Shown here: positions 11,166-28,728 of the stretch, piece by piece
Layout of the letters: every line of letters starts with the position of its first letter
Position numbering within the stretch: position 1 is the stretch's first letter
DNA from: Fragum whitleyi
Taxonomy: Eukaryota > Mollusca > Bivalvia > Cardiida > Cardiidae
Reading direction: 5' to 3'
NCBI GenBank assembly: GCA_948146395.1
Contig: OX411552.1
Span: 53,866,399 to 53,930,398, forward strand
DNA length: 64,000 bases
Made by a program: the position numbers and the translations under genes
Notes under the pieces: model-generated
Seen by the model: the letters and a program-made list of their open reading frames with translations, nothing else
The model's database searches: none
What the model was told of the DNA's origin: nothing

Positions 11166-12083
11166 AGGTAGCACATTGATTTTGTAAATAATATCAATTT
11201 TTGCACTTATAAGCATGCCATATTGTTCACCGATGATTAAAAAGATAAAAATCAATTTCATTAAAAAAATTGTGACACTTTTCTTTTTACAATCTTTATA
11301 GCAAATTGGCCTGCTTCAATATATTTTAGAAGAGAATTTTATGTATCAGTATATATAATTATGTTACATCTTTTGAAAACAAAATGAAGAACAACAACAA
11401 GAACAAGATGTGAAAATGGAAAAAAATATAGAGTCTGCCTAAGCCTAATTACAAGTTCCTGCTTAAAGTGTCAATACATCAAACATATCAACACACTCTC
11501 TTACATAAATTGTGGTCCCTATGGAAACAGTGCACCTGGTGATATACTGGCAGTCCCATGTCAGTTCCACTATCTCACATTACCCAATATTATGTAATAA
11601 TATCCTCCAGGTCATCAATATATACCTGGTCTGCTAGCATTTCGTCTGCTTTTTATACCCCTTTTGTCTGCAGTCTGCTAGTCTGCAGTCTGCTGGTCTG
11701 CTGAGTCTGGTCTGCGTTTTATACCTACCCTAAAACAATGGTCTATTGGAGGTCACTTGGTGAATGGAATTACTGGAATGGTAAACTCCCCTGACACTAC
11801 TTAGGTATATAAGACAATGGCCAATTAATTGAAATTATGAAATACATATGAAACGCGATACAGCCCGAGCAGGTAAAGTAAAACATTCAGGTAAAAGTAA
11901 AACATTCAGGTCGTGTGATAAAGGTTTACGCAAAGGGGTTTTACCTTACTTCTCAACACAACACAGCCAATCTCGAGGAGACGAGTGTCTGCGGTTTTTT
12001 ACCTGTGTATATAAACACTTACCTTTTTCTTTCTTTATTTGAGAATGAAAATCGCGGAAAAATTAATTATTTTATAGAATTTT
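11166..12083. other. Intergenic DNA with a short TCTGC-rich repeat
   Basis: No gene seen. 11625-11735 is a run of CTGC-containing words (AGTCTGCTGGTCTGCTGAG) flanked by TTTATACC, a local minisatellite. A direct duplication of AGGTAAAAGTAAAACATTC-type words lies at about 11870-11910. Confidence 0.4.
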
Positions 12084-12765
12084 TTAGCTCACCTGAGCAC
12101 ATCGTGCTCAAGGTGAGCTTTTGAGATCATTGGATGTCCGTCGTTAGTCGTCCGCCGTAAGACATCAACAATTTATGTGTTTAGACTCTAGAGGCCACAA
12201 ATATGGACCAATCATCATGACACTTTGTCAGAATGTTCTGCAGGTCACAAGGATTAACCCTATTGAAAATGGTAAGGATCCGTACCATATCACAGGAAAT
12301 GGGGCCTAAAAGACAAATTTCTTGTTTACACTTTAGAGGCTACATATATATGAATCTTATTGAAAATGGGAAGGATCCATGCCTTATCACGGGAAAAGGG
12401 GCCTTGATGGCAATGTTTTTGTTTACACTATAGAGGCCACAAATATGGTCCAATCTTCATGAAACTTGATCAGAATGTTTGTCAGATTACAAGAATGAAC
12501 CCTATTGAAAATGGGAAGGATCCGTGCCATATTACAAGAAAAGGGGCTTTGATGTCAATTTCCTTGTTTACACTCTAGAGGTCACAAATATGATCCAATC
12601 TTCTTGAAACTTGGTCAGCATGTGTTTCTTGACACAGGGATAAACCCTATTGAAAATGGGAAGGATCCATGCCATGGGAAAAAGGGCCTTAATCACATTT
12701 TTCTTGTTTAAACTCTTACAAATCATGAAATTGCAATCATGACTTTTTTGCATGGTCCTCTTGTT
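12084..12765 (+). mobile_element. Helentron-like element B with ~145-bp monomers
   Basis: Head TTAGCTCACCTGAGCACATC with hairpin partner GTGCTCAAGGTGAGC, then a TCCGTCG tract. Four to five monomers carry ACTCTAGAGGCCACAAATATG and ATTGAAAATGGGAAGGATC. Ends GCATGGTCCTCTTGTTA, close to the end of element C. No gene is carried. Confidence 0.7.
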
Positions 12766-13428
12766 AAGCAGATAACAACATTATCATAATTTTAATTAAG
12801 GGATTACGGAGAATCGATTTGCATTACAAAATAAGATTAATAACCTAGATCATCTAATTGTCATTTCTTTCCTTTTATACCCAATGGATCAGACAATCAC
12901 TCTTTAAACTACACCCGGCATAATGCCGAAAGTTATCAAAATCTTGTAATCACAGGACTTTGGTTGACGAACGATATGTTGAGAAATGTATATCTGAAAA
13001 AAGATGCGAACTTGGGTCAGGTCATTTTCCTGTCATCGTAATTTTACATGCAAAATTCCTCACCATAACAACAAATGGAAGAATCACTCTAGTATGCCAA
13101 CAGAAACGTCCACCATCAGTACTTTCAGTGCTTTGATTTAAATATTTTTTGTATTGTAAATGTAAAAGTAATGGCATGGTAGATATCTTGAAAATTTTAT
13201 TAAGTGTATTTATTTAACTTATTATATTGAACTATATCAACAATGTTCAGTGTAACTTCTAAGTATCTATTACCAACTGGCAGTTTACTTTTGTTATGAA
13301 TATATTTCTAACCAATTGCTTATTGAGAAAGAATTGGAGGAAATCGTAAGCAGGTTTCCCCGTAAGCAAAGAATGATATAAATAAACCACGGTAAGTGTA
13401 TGTTTATAGACATACTTTAGACGAGTTA
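12766..13428. other. Intergenic, no recognised feature
   Basis: AT-rich sequence without a convincing exon, RNA gene or repeat that I recognise. Confidence 0.3.
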
Positions 13429-13968
13429 AAGCCTCGTTTACATTTAGCCTACGGAGCCCGTACGGCGCCCGTATCTCGCCGTAAGCATAAAATCGTGCGG
13501 TGACAAACGGTGCCCGTGCGATCATCGCACGGTCTTACGGGCACCGCATACACCTGCGATCTCGTTTAAAAAAATGTTATACACATCTTTAAAAATCGCA
13601 AGCCCGTAGCCTTCTGCGGACACCGTACGGTCGCCGTACGGACATCGCACGGAAGCCTTGCGATGATCGCGCGGAAATCGCACGATATCTTAACTATCAA
13701 ACATCCAAAATTAAACCCGTAGAATCGTGCGATGACCGCACGGCATTCTCTCGATATCCGTACGGAACCCGTACGATATCCGCGCGGGACCCGTACGGTC
13801 TCATTAAGGTATGTTCCCCCTCAAATATTTTCAAAATCGCACGGTCACCGTGCGGCATTGTGAACACATACGCCGCAGACCGTAGCTGTCTGCGATGTCA
13901 AAAAAAATCGCAAGAAAAATCGCAGGCTGCGATATCGTACGGCGACCGTGGCAAATGTAAACTAGGCA
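13429..13968. mobile_element. CpG-dense TIR element (PIF/Harbinger-like by target site)
   Basis: Inverted ends GCCTCGTTTACATTTAGCC and GGCAAATGTAAACTAGGC, flanked by TTA at 13426-13428 and 13969-13971. A 3-bp TTA/TAA target fits PIF/Harbinger. The inside is packed with short words such as CGTACGG, ATCGCACGG and TGCGATGA, giving a CpG density far above the surroundings. No transposase is present. Confidence 0.65.
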
Positions 13969-13971
13969 TTA

Positions 13972-14300
13972 GTAACGGATATATTGGGACCAGCGAATTT
14001 TATGTTGTCTCGTTTTCCGGCTATACTGAAAGACCAAAGAAACGCAAAATCACTAGCATTTTTAACATCCTTTTACCTTATACGGGAACACCTCACGTGT
14101 CATCACGTAAAAGTAACCGTTCCATCGAAACCGACTTCATCATGAAGAAAATAACTTAATACTTAAAAAAAATATCGAAAGGGAGAAAATGTGATTTAGT
14201 AATGAATTTCTTATTCTATCAGTATTATAGGTAAGTGCATCTTGTCATTGAGTACCGTTTTCTCACGCTTGCCAGATTTCAGTTCAGTTTATCCCTATTC
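13972..14300. other. Intergenic stretch, no recognised feature
   Basis: No gene or RNA seen. An open frame crossing the right end of the CpG-dense element is not coding. Confidence 0.3.
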
Positions 14301-14439
14301 CTGTCCTGTGTTCAGGATAACAAAACGGTGCGAACTGTTTGCAAATTATACCCCGCGGCTTTGCACGTGCACTTGCGTGCAAAGCGAAGCATAATTTTCA
14401 AACAGTTTGCATTATAATGTCACCCTGAACGCAGGGCTG
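14301..14439. repeat. Hairpin element, CCTGTGTTCAGG family, copy 1
   Basis: CCTGTGTTCAGGATAACA pairs with TGTCACCCTGAACGCAGG. Inner arms GCGAACTGTTTGCAAATTAT and AATTTTCAAACAGTTTGC, and TTGCACGTGCA with TGCGTGCAA, also pair. Related copies lie near 58026 and 58660. Confidence 0.7.
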
Positions 14440-14659
14440 GCTAAATAACATTCTCCTGCGTTTACAAATACCGCAGTTTGATTATACAAAGTTAACCAGT
14501 AACCTTTCCCTAATCATTGCAGAAAAATGACCACCTCCAATATTTTGTTTCTAAGGCATGTTAACTAACGTGTCTGTATTCCATGATGAATCAAATTTCT
14601 CTTTTTTTCCCACACTGGAATTTAATTAACTGCTCAATAGCAATTTAATGGTATTAGAA

Positions 14660-15600
14660 ATGGTGGCCATAGCATTACAAACGGTAACCTGGGGGGGGGG
14701 CGGTAAATCATTTTTAAAACTACTATTTCTTGTTTTCTCTGCATGCCAACAAGATGATTTTATGTACTGTGATAAAAAACAGAGTCTTAAATTTTAGAAA
14801 AGCACAAAATGAAACCATCAACTTTAACTGTAAGAATTTTCGGGATGGGGAACCGTTAACATAGTATACGAAAAGCAACCAGTAAATTGTTGAAGATATC
14901 TATTTTAAACTTCTATTTCTCTTTTTGTATCAATGTCAAAAATATATTCAAGTACCACGATAAATAACAAAGTCTTGCCTTTGCGAAAAACAAATATTAA
15001 ATAAACTAAAACCAATATTATGGGAAATAGAATGGGGAGCCGTAGATGTAGTATACGAAATAACATCCAGTGAAATGTATAAAAAAATGTCCATTTTTAA
15101 ACTACTATTTCTCTTTTTGTATCAATGTCAAAAACCTAATTTATGAACCACAATAAAGTACAAAGTACTATCTTTAAAAAAACACAAATTAAGACCAATT
15201 AAATCAAAATTTTGGGATTTGGAATGGGGAGCCGTAGATGTTATATACGAAAAAACAACCAGTAAAATGTAGAAAAAAAATCCATTTTTAAACTACTATT
15301 TCTCTTTTTGTATCGATGTCATAAAAAAGATTTATGAACCACAGAAAAGAACAAAGTATTATCTTTAAGAAAAACACAAATTAAAACAAATTAAATCAAA
15401 ATTATTGAAATTTGAATGGGGGCCGTAGTATACGAAAAAACAACCAGTAAAATGTAGAAAAATGTCCATTTTAAAATTACTATTTCTATTTTTGTATAAA
15501 GTACAAAGTCTTATCTTTAAGAAAATTAAAAATTAATATCACTAAAATCAATAAGTTGTGTTAATAAGAATGGGGGCCGTAAACGTTGTATACTGAACAC
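14660..15600 (+). repeat. Tandem array, ~185-190-bp monomer, about five copies
   Basis: Each unit has GGGGAGCCGTAGATG-TATACGAAA, AACAACCAGTAAAATGTAG, CTACTATTTCTCTTTTTGTA and CACAAATTAA. Unit starts are at about 14848, 15032, 15225, 15418 and 15570; the first and last are degraded. It encodes nothing. Confidence 0.75.
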
Positions 15601-16157
15601 TGACTGATAGGGCCGTAAAGGGCCTCAAAATACACTTGTCCTAGGCCCTGGCCGAGGATATTTAAGTGAAAAAAGCCGAGCGTTAACGGCACGTGAATTT
15701 CCATATGAATCCATGCATGTTTTCTTCCGTTAACTCCATGGTTTTGTTCGTTAACGTATACCTATAACGACCAGAAAATGTAAACTCTATGCAATAAAAC
15801 AAGACAGTTGGCACTTCGAACATTAGTTTTATGAATTGTCTCCCGAGTCATTATCAGAAAATAATCGCATTAAGCCTTTGAAACTGACACCGTCTCTTAT
15901 TTTTTTTTTATGTTGTTGTTGTATTCACGTTTTTGTTTTCTTTTTTTCAAATATCATCGATGGAGCCCATACACGATCAATATCATTTGATGGTTGTAAG
16001 ATGTTGGAGATATTGAAGTAAATCAGTATCTTTGCATGCATGACGGGCTCATGTATAATATTAGTAAAAATTGTCAAGAGTTTTGATCGTGTTTTTGTCC
16101 CAAACTTTTAGTATCAAAAGGCCGATGTTACTATCCTATCGATAAAACTTCGAGTCT
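15601..16157. other. Intergenic between satellite array and the word-repeat element
   Basis: No gene is seen. A few words such as GGGCCGTAAAGGGCC and CGTTAACG occur near 15611-15730. Confidence 0.3.
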
Positions 16158-16218
16158 TGGCGAGCCTGTCTCAATCTAGCGATACAGATATCGGAGGGTA
16201 GCGTAGATGGGACAGGCT
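16158..16218. repeat. GGCGAGCCTGTC hairpin, copy 2
   Basis: AGCCTGTCTCAATCTAGCGAT pairs with the downstream GTAGATGGGACAGGCT. Its last nine bases (GGACAGGCT) are the probable target site of the element that follows. Confidence 0.6.
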
Positions 16219-17524
16219 GGGTGCAAGTCAAAACGACCCAAAGTCAAAACGGCCCAGAGTCAAAACGGCCCGCATTTCGGTCAAAACGGCCCGTAATTTG
16301 GTCAAAACGGCCCAAATCAGATTTTACATTCGGTCAAAACGGCCCAAATAGAAATTTTCTCTCAGATAACTCTTTGAAATTATTTAGCAAACTTGTTTTC
16401 TTATTATAACGTCTAAGATTAATGTCAACGATTACGCCAATGCTAGTTTTCGTCCTACTTAGCACTTTTTCCTTTTTCGGATTTTTGATATAATTCTCGA
16501 ATACTGAAAGAAAGGGTTTCTTGAAAATCGATTTTTTTTTCGACTGTTGTAACTTATTGGCAAAGTTCTACTTACGTGTAAAGGTTTTTTATTGTGTTAA
16601 AATTTATAATAATTATTACTAATCTTATTGTTCATAACTATCGCACAAAAGACGTCTAGTAAAATATAAATTCCCCTTGAAAAGATTCATGTAGAATTGT
16701 TTTGATGATAAAGAGAAATCAAATGTTGGTAAACTTCAAAATATTACAAACTTTTTTCTTGTGAAGTTTGCCAATTCTATATCATGAACCTCTATCGTTA
16801 ACAGTGTATTTTTATGAGGATTATGAATACGGATTGGAAACAGGGCATATTAGGGAAAATGTGTAATTTCTGAAAAATTGGGATGTACTTTATTTTTATT
16901 GTTTTGGGTAAACCTTAAGTTCCGTGTATATTTTAGTGCCAGAATAAAGTTTTGTTTCTCCCTCAGCCCTTTTAACTTAAACTGAAAATACGACATATCA
17001 TGTCTTATTTGTAATATCATTGTATCAACTTTCTATAAGAAAGATCATCGGCTTTGTAAATTGGGAGCTTTTCCTGATTTGGGGAAAATTGCACTTTTTG
17101 GCATGTGGAAGGGACATTTTTAGGTTTAATCATGTTGATTTATATACTATACATATAAATTGTGTTTAAGGTAATTTTCGGGATTGAATTCGTTGCTTTA
17201 AAAGTGTTCTCACATGGGACTATATTTTCTCACCTAATCCAAAGCGGCTTTTCATAAATAAAGCTGTTTAATCAGTTCTGCCTATTTGATGCCACTCATT
17301 TGTAAAAGAAATAGGCCTGCATTAGATTTTAACTTCATGTAAACCATTTTTTTCAATCTATAATAAAACAATTATTTTACATCTGCAGAGATAGGAAAAT
17401 AAAGCAAATTAAATGCTTGGGCCGTTTTGACCGATTGTCAAAACTGATTTGGGCCGTTTTGACCAAATTACGGGCCGTTTTGACTATGGGCCGTTTTGAC
17501 TTTGGGCCGTTTTGACTGTAAACC
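16219..17524. mobile_element. Word-repeat ITR element W1 (GTCAAAACGGCCC)
   Basis: About 110-bp inverted ends made of repeated words: GTCAAAACGGCCC six times from 16227, and GGGCCGTTTTGAC in inverse from 17421 to 17517. The word spacings match between the two ends. The central 1 kb is AT-rich and non-coding. Flanks GGACAGGCT (16210-16218) and GGACAGGGT (17525-17533) form a 9-bp near-perfect target duplication, compatible with Mutator-type transposition. The right end lies 125 bp before the GABARAPL2 ATG. Confidence 0.7.
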
Positions 17525-17580
17525 GGACAGGGTCACCAGTCTACAATTACTATTTCTAAGCCCCAGTCTATTTTGTATTG

Positions 17581-17588
17581 TGACGTCA
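17581..17588 (+). promoter_or_regulatory. CRE-like TGACGTCA in the GABARAPL2 proximal promoter
   Basis: A perfect palindromic CRE/ATF octamer lies 62 bp upstream of the GABARAPL2 start codon. CREB/ATF-type bZIP proteins bind this motif; use here is inferred from position only. The same octamer also occurs in repeats elsewhere in the window, so it may occur by chance. Confidence 0.4.
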
Positions 17589-17649
17589 TTTAAGAAATAA
17601 TAACAAACTTCGTAGTTTACTGAAAAAGCTGTTAGAAATCCCATTCAAC

Positions 17650-22804
<5,155 letters not shown>

Positions 22805-24234
22805 ATTTTGTTGTTATTTTGTATAGATTGTTGTGATATTCTTGTTTATTGTTTTATATCTTAACATCTTTGGATCAAAGTATTCTAATTTTATTTACTG
22901 TATACCATCACAGGTCATTTTGAAACTTATGTTATTCAATACTTACAAATCTTGCTGCTTTTTGAACTTTTTTAATCAAAAAAATTCCTACTTCAGTTTC
23001 TTAAAAATATTACTGCCTTTTGGAAACATTTGAATCCAAAAGTTTCTTATTTTATTTACTGAAAAAATCTTTGTCATTTGAAAATATTTGATTAGAAAGA
23101 TCTCACTTAAAACCTTACTTTTTTTTTGAAAATGATTGATTAAAAAGATCTTACTTAATTTACTGAATAGTCTTATTTTCATTTTGAAGATATTTGCTTT
23201 GCTTGTTCAAAAAAGACATGTCCATGGCTTTGTGCATAACAATTGTAAATGGCTACATAATTTAAGAATTAACCTTTAATTTAACACAATTTACCACAAA
23301 CATTTAGTAGAAAGCAGGAAGTGTAAACTAGGATTAGCCTGCATTATTCATACAGGCTGATCTAAGTCAATGTTGCCTAGCAAGGTTTTGAAAAGGAAAA
23401 TGCGATGAACAGTATGAGGAGGGTAGACAAAATTTTGCTCTCTAATCCCATCAAATTTGGTTTTCCTAAGGTAATGAAAACAACAACAACAACAAAATAA
23501 TACAGTTAAGAACATTGTGAATTTGAAGTGGTGAAAGATTTGAATGATTGTGATAGGCAACAGTTTTAAAATAACTCATTTCATTCAAATCAAAGGCAGG
23601 AAATGGAATATTTCTCATTTTCTTCTAAATGAACAAATTTAGTAATTTTCCATTCCCTCCCTTTCATAGAATATTTATACCATTAATTCTTTATTGTGTT
23701 TTTCATGATATCTATAAGTATACACCAGTCCATCTTCATGAGTCAAGGGGTATCAAATCGATAGCTTCTTCTCGAATACTGGTCCGCCTCATTTTCCGTT
23801 CTGTGAGGTTACGCGTACAGAAATTACCCATTCAATCAGCCAAGGGTAAGATAAGTAAAACGTTTTAACCCTTGGCTCGACAAGATGACACCAGTCAAGG
23901 AAATCATGGTCACCAACCTTTGGAATGATTTGAATATATATTTTTGGAACAATTTGATCAATTTTTGAGGAATTTGAATGTTTTGCGTTAGAAATGGTTT
24001 GAATGGGGTGTTGGGTAATGAATCAGATTGTGAGATGCGTGTCAATTTCACAGTGTTCTTAATTAAAGACAGGTATTTCTGAAATTTGTATTATGTAAAT
24101 TTTATGACAAGATATTTTGAATAAACCATTATATATTTACTCTCGGTCTGCTTTGTAAGCTTTGGTAAAAGGCAAAGACTAAAGTGTCATAGAGCTACAG
24201 ATAATGGGGGAAAACTGGATTTCAGGTTGAATTG
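22805..24234. other. GABARAPL2 3' region and following spacer
   Basis: Contains the 3' UTR of GABARAPL2 with an undetermined end. AATAAA occurs in TTTGAATAAACCA near 24120 but is far from the stop. 23880-24060 resembles a dispersed repeat also seen at 53510 and 59315. No other gene is seen. Confidence 0.4.
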
Positions 24235-27224
24235 TTAGATCACCTGAGCACAATGTGCTCAAAATGAGCTATTGTGATCTTTGCCTGATGTCCGGCGTCT
24301 GTCTGTCTGTTAACAATATCAAAAAGAAATTTTCTCCTCTGAAACTGCTGACAAGAATTTGACCAAAATTCACATATTGGATCCATTAGTCACACTCTTT
24401 CAAAATACTAAATAGTTTGTAAATAGGGGTTAAAAATAGGGTCCAAAAATGGGTCAAAAGTCAAATCTTTATTTTGCTTTAGAAGGCACACTTTTCGCTC
24501 AATATCTCTGAAACTTGCTCAGGATGTTTTTCTAGGCTTATAAAAAATCCATACACACTTTTGCTGCAATCTGAATTACCTCAAGGGAGAAGGTACCTTA
24601 TAGACAAATTCTTATTACCACTATATACTTTTGCTGCAATCTGAATTACCTCAAGGGAAAAGGTACCTTATAGACAAATTCTTATTACCACTATATAGGT
24701 CTCAGTTTTGGTTGTATCTTTTTCAAACTTGCTCAGGATGTTTATTTAGTCCAAAGGAAGATCCCTATTGATTTTGGTGGCATTCTGATTTTCATTTATA
24801 TTATGGGAAAATGACTCTTATAGACAATTGTCTTGTTACCACTTAAGACATCATAATTTTTGCTCAATCTCTTTTAAACTTGCTCAGGATGTTTGTCTGG
24901 TTGTAAGGACCCTATTGATATTGGGTACATTCTGATATATGTCATGGGAAATGAAGCCTTATTGACAATGTCATTTTTACCATTCTAGCGATCACTATTT
25001 ATGATCAAACTCTCAATAACTTGTTCAGAATGTTCGTCTGGTCTTAAGGTCGAACTTTTAATTTTGATTGCATTTTGAGGTATGTCATGGGAAAACAATT
25101 CACAATTGTCATTTTTAGCTCGACTATTTGAAGAATAGGGGGGCTATTCCGGTCACCCGGGCGTCGGCGTCAGCGTCGGCGTAATGCTTTTGTTAAGTTT
25201 TTACGTGCAAGTGTTTAAAATCTCTGTTTCTATTAAAGCTATTGCTTTGAAACTTTGCACATGCTTCTGTGACCATAACATCAGCCTCTAGACAAAGATT
25301 CAATACCCTGATATTGAATTTAGTGGAATTTTAACCCTTTTCGGACTTAGAAATCTTGGTTAAGTTTTTACGTGCAAATGTTGTTTATCTGTAATATTTC
25401 TGTTTCTATAAAAGCTATTGCTTTGAAACTTTAAACATGTTTCTGTGACCATAAAATTATCCCTTAGACAAAGATTAATTTACTCTGGTATTGAATTTAG
25501 TGGAATTTTAACCCTTTTCGGACTTAGAAATTCTTGGTTAAGTTTTTACGTGCAAATGTTGTATATCTGTAATATCTCTATTTCTACTAAAGCTATTGCT
25601 TTGAAACTTTGCACATGCTTCTGTGACCATAATATCAGCCTCTTGACAAAGATTCAATTCTATGGTATTGAATTTAGTGATTTTTTACCCTTTTTGGACT
25701 TAGAAATTCCTGGTTAAGTTTTTACATGCAAATGTTGTATATCTATAATATCTCTTTTTCCACTAAAGCTATTGCTTTGAAACTTTGCACATGCTTATGT
25801 GACCGGAATATCAGCCTCTTGACAAAGATTCAATGCTCTGATATTGAATTTCATTGAATTTTTACCCTTTTCGGACATAGAAATTCTTGGTTAAGTTTTT
25901 ACGTGCAAATGATGTATATCAGTTATAGCTCTATTTCTACCTAGGCTTTTGCTTGGAAACTATACATATGCTTCTGTTACCATGATATCAGCTTCTAGAA
26001 AAAGATTAATTATTCTCATATTGAATTTCATCGAATTTTGACCTTTTTCAGACCTAGAAATTCTTGGTTAAGTTTTTACGTGCAAATGTTGTACATCAGT
26101 GATATCTCTTATTCTTGTAAAGCTATTGTTTGGAAACTTTGCACATGCTTCTGAGATCATAATATCATCCTCTTGACAAAGATTCAATTCTATGGTATTG
26201 AATTTAGTGGATTTTTAACCCTTTTCGGACTTAGAAATCTTGGTTAAGTTTTTACGCGCAACTGATGTACATCTGTTATCTGTAATATCCGTATCTACTA
26301 ATGCTGTTGCTTGGAAACTTTACACATGCTTCTTTGACCATGATATTAGCCCAAAGAAAAAGATTAATTACTCTGATATTTGATTTAGTGGAATTTTTAA
26401 CCCTTTATGGCCTTAAAAATCTTGGTTATGTTTTTATGTGCAACTGTTTTATGTTACTTGTATTTCTGTTCATACTTAAGCTATTTCTTTTAAGCTTTGC
26501 ACATGCTTCTGTGACCAAAACATCAGCGTCTAGACAAAGATACTTTTCTCTTGACTTAAATGTTATTGAATTTCCAATGTCGATATTGATTTGCTGTTAC
26601 TATCCAGCACTAGGAATAGTCGAGCTTCTTTTTACCATTGTAGAGATCACAATTCTGCTCAATCTCTCCCGTACATGTTCAGGATGCATGTGTGGTCATA
26701 AGGAAGGGCTTTATTTGTTTTGGATGGATTTCAAAGTATGTCAAGGGAAAAGGAACCTTCAAGACTATGTAGCCACTAGATATCCCTTTTATTTGATCTT
26801 CAGAACTTGATTTTGACTCCTCTTGTCCCAATATGAATTTTCCAATAGATTTCATCATGACAATCAATCAGAGCAGTTAATTAGGCAAAAATCAAGGTAT
26901 CTATGAAAAAAGGAGCTGTAATAGCCATTTGTAATCATTTGATGTATGTCTATATTCAGTTGCAAAACATTCACAGCATTTATCAGTTTGACTGCTCAGT
27001 AAGAACGTAAATTGTAATTAGAAACATTTCTGTGTATTATTTCTTGAACGCACTTGCTAAAATATTGAAAAAGAATTCATCATGTTACAGTGTAACAATA
27101 ATGATTTTGCTAAAAATGGGCCTTTTATTGTCATTTAATTATCTTTCAAGGCAATTCAATTTGATAAGACAGGAGTCAAGGACAAGAATGTGAGGGATAT
27201 AGGACCATCATGGTTCTCTTGTTT
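24235..27224 (+). mobile_element. Helentron-like element D, split by nested element E
   Basis: Head TTAGATCACCTGAGCACAAT with partner GTGCTCAAAATGAGC. Monomers contain AACTTGCTCAGGATGTTT about every 153 bp (24729 to 24882), and 24560-24698 holds a 70-bp tandem duplication. The array is interrupted at 25117-26626 and resumes with TTTTTACCATTGTAGAGATC. Ends GGACCATCATGGTTCTCTTG at 27202-27221. Confidence 0.7.
25117..26626 (+). mobile_element. Nested satellite-core element E (AGCTCGACTATT ends)
   Basis: Starts AGCTCGACTATTTGAAGAAT and ends GGAATAGTCGAGCT, so AGCTCGACTATT is inverted at the two ends. A GGCGTCGGCGT tract follows the head. Seven to eight monomers of about 177 bp carry TTGGTTAAGTTTTTACGTGC (25362, 25539, 25715, 25892, 26069, 26245 and so on). 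The 169-residue open frame at 26301 is a by-product of these monomers. Confidence 0.7.
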
Positions 27225-28391
27225 TTATACGCCAGAAGGGTTGTATTATGTTATCGCCTCGGTCGTCCGTCTGTCCGTCCATTTGTCTGTCCGTCTGTCC
27301 TTCCATTAGCAATTTTTTGTGTGCGCAACTCCTCCTAAACTATCAATGGGAATGAGCTGAAACTATACACAATTACTCTCTATGATGTCTAGTTGTGCAT
27401 AAGACCTTTGCAATTCAAATCGCTCCAGTCATTCCTGAGAAATCTTGAATTATCTGCCCTTGAATTAAAAGAAAATCACTGTATTTTTATGTGCAACTCC
27501 TCCTTAACTATCAATTGAAATGAGCTGAAACTAGACATAATTACTCTTTATGATGTCTAGTTCTGCATAAGACTTTTCACTTAAAAATGCTCCAGTCATT
27601 CCTGAGAAATCTTGAATTATCTGCCCTTGAATTAAACGAAAATGACTGTATTTTGTGTGCAACTCCTCCTTAACTATCAATTGAAATGAGCTGAAACTAG
27701 ACATAATTACTCTTTATGATGTCTAGTTCTGCATAAGACTTTTCACTTAAAAATGCTCCAGTCATTCTTGAGTTATCTTGGATTATCTGCCCTTGAGTTG
27801 ATGAAAAACAAAATTTCTTGTCAGCTCATTTTGTCCTACATTTTGGATGGGAATGAAAGGAAATTTGCCATAATGACTCTGTAGATTGTCTTTTTGTGCT
27901 TAGGACGAAATGTATTTTCATATTTAAAGTAGTTCCTGATTTATCTGCTTTTTACTTCACAAAATAGTTTAAATTTACAGATTTTTTTGTTCGTGTGTGT
28001 GCACAACTCCTACAAATTTAATTGGATTGAAATGAATCTTGCCATAATGTAACCCTGATATATGGTTTAAGCATAAGACTTCAGAAATTCAAAAAGCTTG
28101 GGTCTTTCTTGTATTATCTGCCCTTGAATTGATTGAAATTCACTATATTTCTTTTGTGAGCAACTCGTCACACTTTGAATTGGAATAAACTGAAACTTGC
28201 AAAATAACTGTTTGGCATATATTTGTGCATAAAATCATTTTCAATTTACACTCAAAAGGTCATACTATGTTATGGCACCAGTTGTCTGTTTGAAATATAT
28301 TTAGCTATCATCCAAGCTTACTTTACTGACAAGCCAAGGTTACTGACAAGCCCCATCGGGCATATATGCGCCGCTCTGTGAAGCTCTTGTT
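27225..28391 (+). mobile_element. Satellite-core element F (TATACGCC family)
   Basis: Begins TTATACGCCAGAAGGGTTGT with a GTCCGTCTGTCCGTCC tract. Monomers of about 168 bp contain GCAACTCCTCC-TAACTATCAA (27321, 27490, 27657), then decay. Ends CATATATGCGCC and GAAGCTCTTGTTA. It abuts element D directly. Confidence 0.65.
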
Positions 28392-28728
28392 ACATTTCTG
28401 TTGTTGGCACTGATTGACATAATATTCAGATGAAAACCAACATCAAGCTTTGTTCAAACAATAATTTCAAAATATTGTTGCCAAATCATTTCTTGATATC
28501 TGAGTAATCCATAACCTACGTGCATGCAACTACCCATTACCTTGTTTAGCCAATTTGGCCACACTTTGTACCAGACAAACTTAATTATGCTGGATGTGAA
28601 TTTTGATTCAAATCTGATCTGTTACGCAAAAAGTGACCAACTGGGAAGTGTGTAAAGTGACGATTTTGGCCAGACTTTTCAATCTGCACAGACTGACTAG
28701 GAGCAAAACTTTCTGCAAATAACAATTT

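Noticed and set aside
16226..17517. CRISPR-like regular repeats (GTCAAAACGGCCC)
   Set aside because: Repeats are short, clustered only at two ends in inverse orientation, with 3-20-bp spacers, in an animal genome; they are ITR words.
26301..26810. 169-residue open frame
   Set aside because: It runs from the ~177-bp monomers of element E across its end into element D; no domain and no codon-like conservation between monomers.
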